Source: QHBQ01 sp038230695 (GTDB lineage: Bacteria > Chloroflexota > Chloroflexia > QHBQ01). Taken from it: a stretch of 13,762 nucleotides of DNA. Position numbers and translations under genes: made by a program. The notes under the pieces were generated by a model that had not been told where the DNA came from, made no database searches, and saw only the letters and a list, made by a program, of their open reading frames with translations. Numbering within the stretch: position 1 is the first letter of the stretch; each line of letters starts with the position of its first letter. Below are positions 12,732-13,762 of the stretch, one piece after another. The stretch covers positions 1-13,762 of the forward strand of contig JBBRMT010000120.1 in assembly GCA_038230695.1 (NCBI GenBank), read 5' to 3'.

Positions 12732-12789
12732 CCCAACCTCCCCCACAGGGGGAGGGGCTTATACTCCTCCCCCTGTGGGGGAGGTTGGG
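12732..12789. repeat. Perfect 24-bp inverted repeat with nested hairpins
   Basis: The arms 12732-12755 and 12766-12789 are exact reverse complements over 24 bases, separated by the 10 bases GGCTTATACT. Each arm is itself a hairpin (CCTCCCCC, ACA, GGGGGAGG and its mirror), so the region can form one long hairpin or two side by side. It is two copies, in opposite orientation, of the G/C-rich repeat seen at 8058. Confidence 0.85.
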
Positions 12790-12994
12790 AGAGGGCAAGC
12801 GAATTAGAGTTCAATTAGAGCCTGTGCCGTCTAGCGTAGCAGCCGAGTAAGAACTGAAACCTATGTATTCGCTGCGGCGTTATAACTACAGAGGCAACCC
12901 GGTTGGCGTAATGCTGGCGGGGCATAATGCCTTTGTTGCACCGTTCCTGCCAACCCTGAGCGAAGGGGAAGGTGGGGCTAGGAGGTGGTTGACC

Positions 12995-13762
<768 letters not shown>

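Larger units (their letters stand above)
12378..12994. other. Long intergenic region before the sigma factor gene
   Basis: No protein gene of credible length is seen in 617 bases. It holds, in order, the terminator above, a promoter (12489-12518), a second terminator (12585-12607), a stretch with nothing recognised (12608-12720), the 24-bp inverted repeat (12732-12789), and a further unassigned stretch. The last part contains CCCTGAGCGAAGGG (12954-12967), a small hairpin resembling a repeat fragment, just before the sigma gene's ribosome site. Confidence 0.6.

Noticed and set aside
12881..12928. TATAAC (12881) and CATAAT (12923) as promoters of the sigma gene.
   Set aside because: Neither has a -35 hexamer at 16-18 bases; the best, TTGGCG, is only 14 bases from CATAAT.

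Overview
The window looks like a chromosomal segment of a moderately GC-rich bacterium, most likely a member of the Chloroflexota (class Chloroflexia or a relative). This rests on three things: secreted proteins built from repeats typical of that phylum, intergenic heptanucleotide arrays together with G/C-rich hairpin repeats, and the mix of housekeeping genes. The assignment is an inference; no rRNA or other decisive marker is present.

Layout. Bases 1-1920 hold three tandem GNAT acetyltransferase genes (the first cut by the window edge), separated by near-duplicate intergenic segments. Next is prs (PRPP synthase, 2021-2974, +), which converges on an LCP-family cell-envelope glycopolymer transferase (3100-4716, -); a bidirectional terminator lies between them. 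A divergent intergenic region with an extended -10 promoter on each strand leads to gatB (5104-6621, +). A glutamate-dehydrogenase-type gene (6756-8051, +) follows, with its own promoter and a structured leader. Two secreted proteins come next: a beta-propeller protein with a glycoside-hydrolase-like C-terminus (8328-10700, +) and a protein with two YWxxHGGLAQQG repeats plus a seven-repeat Ycf48/BNR-type propeller (10875-12377, +). Bases 12378-12994 carry no protein gene, but they hold a terminator, a strong promoter followed 70-90 nt later by another terminator (candidate small RNA), and a 24-bp perfect inverted repeat. The window ends inside a primary-type sigma-70 factor gene (12995 onward).

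The genes do not form one pathway. Housekeeping functions (PRPP synthesis, Glu/Asp-tRNA amidation, glutamate metabolism, transcription) alternate with envelope and secreted functions (LCP, two exported proteins).

The most notable points are non-coding or at gene edges. (1) A C10 homopolymer just after a perfectly placed ATG puts the secreted propeller/hydrolase gene out of frame by one base: a phase-variation candidate or a sequence error. (2) Seven-base arrays containing TGA sit at the 3' ends of the genes and place stop codons in all three frames; in the second acetyltransferase the in-frame TGA has become TTA and the protein runs on into the adjacent hairpin repeat. (3) The LCP gene has an in-frame TAA that separates it from a plausible ATG-initiated N-terminus. 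(4) A short promoter-to-terminator unit suggests an undescribed small RNA or attenuator.
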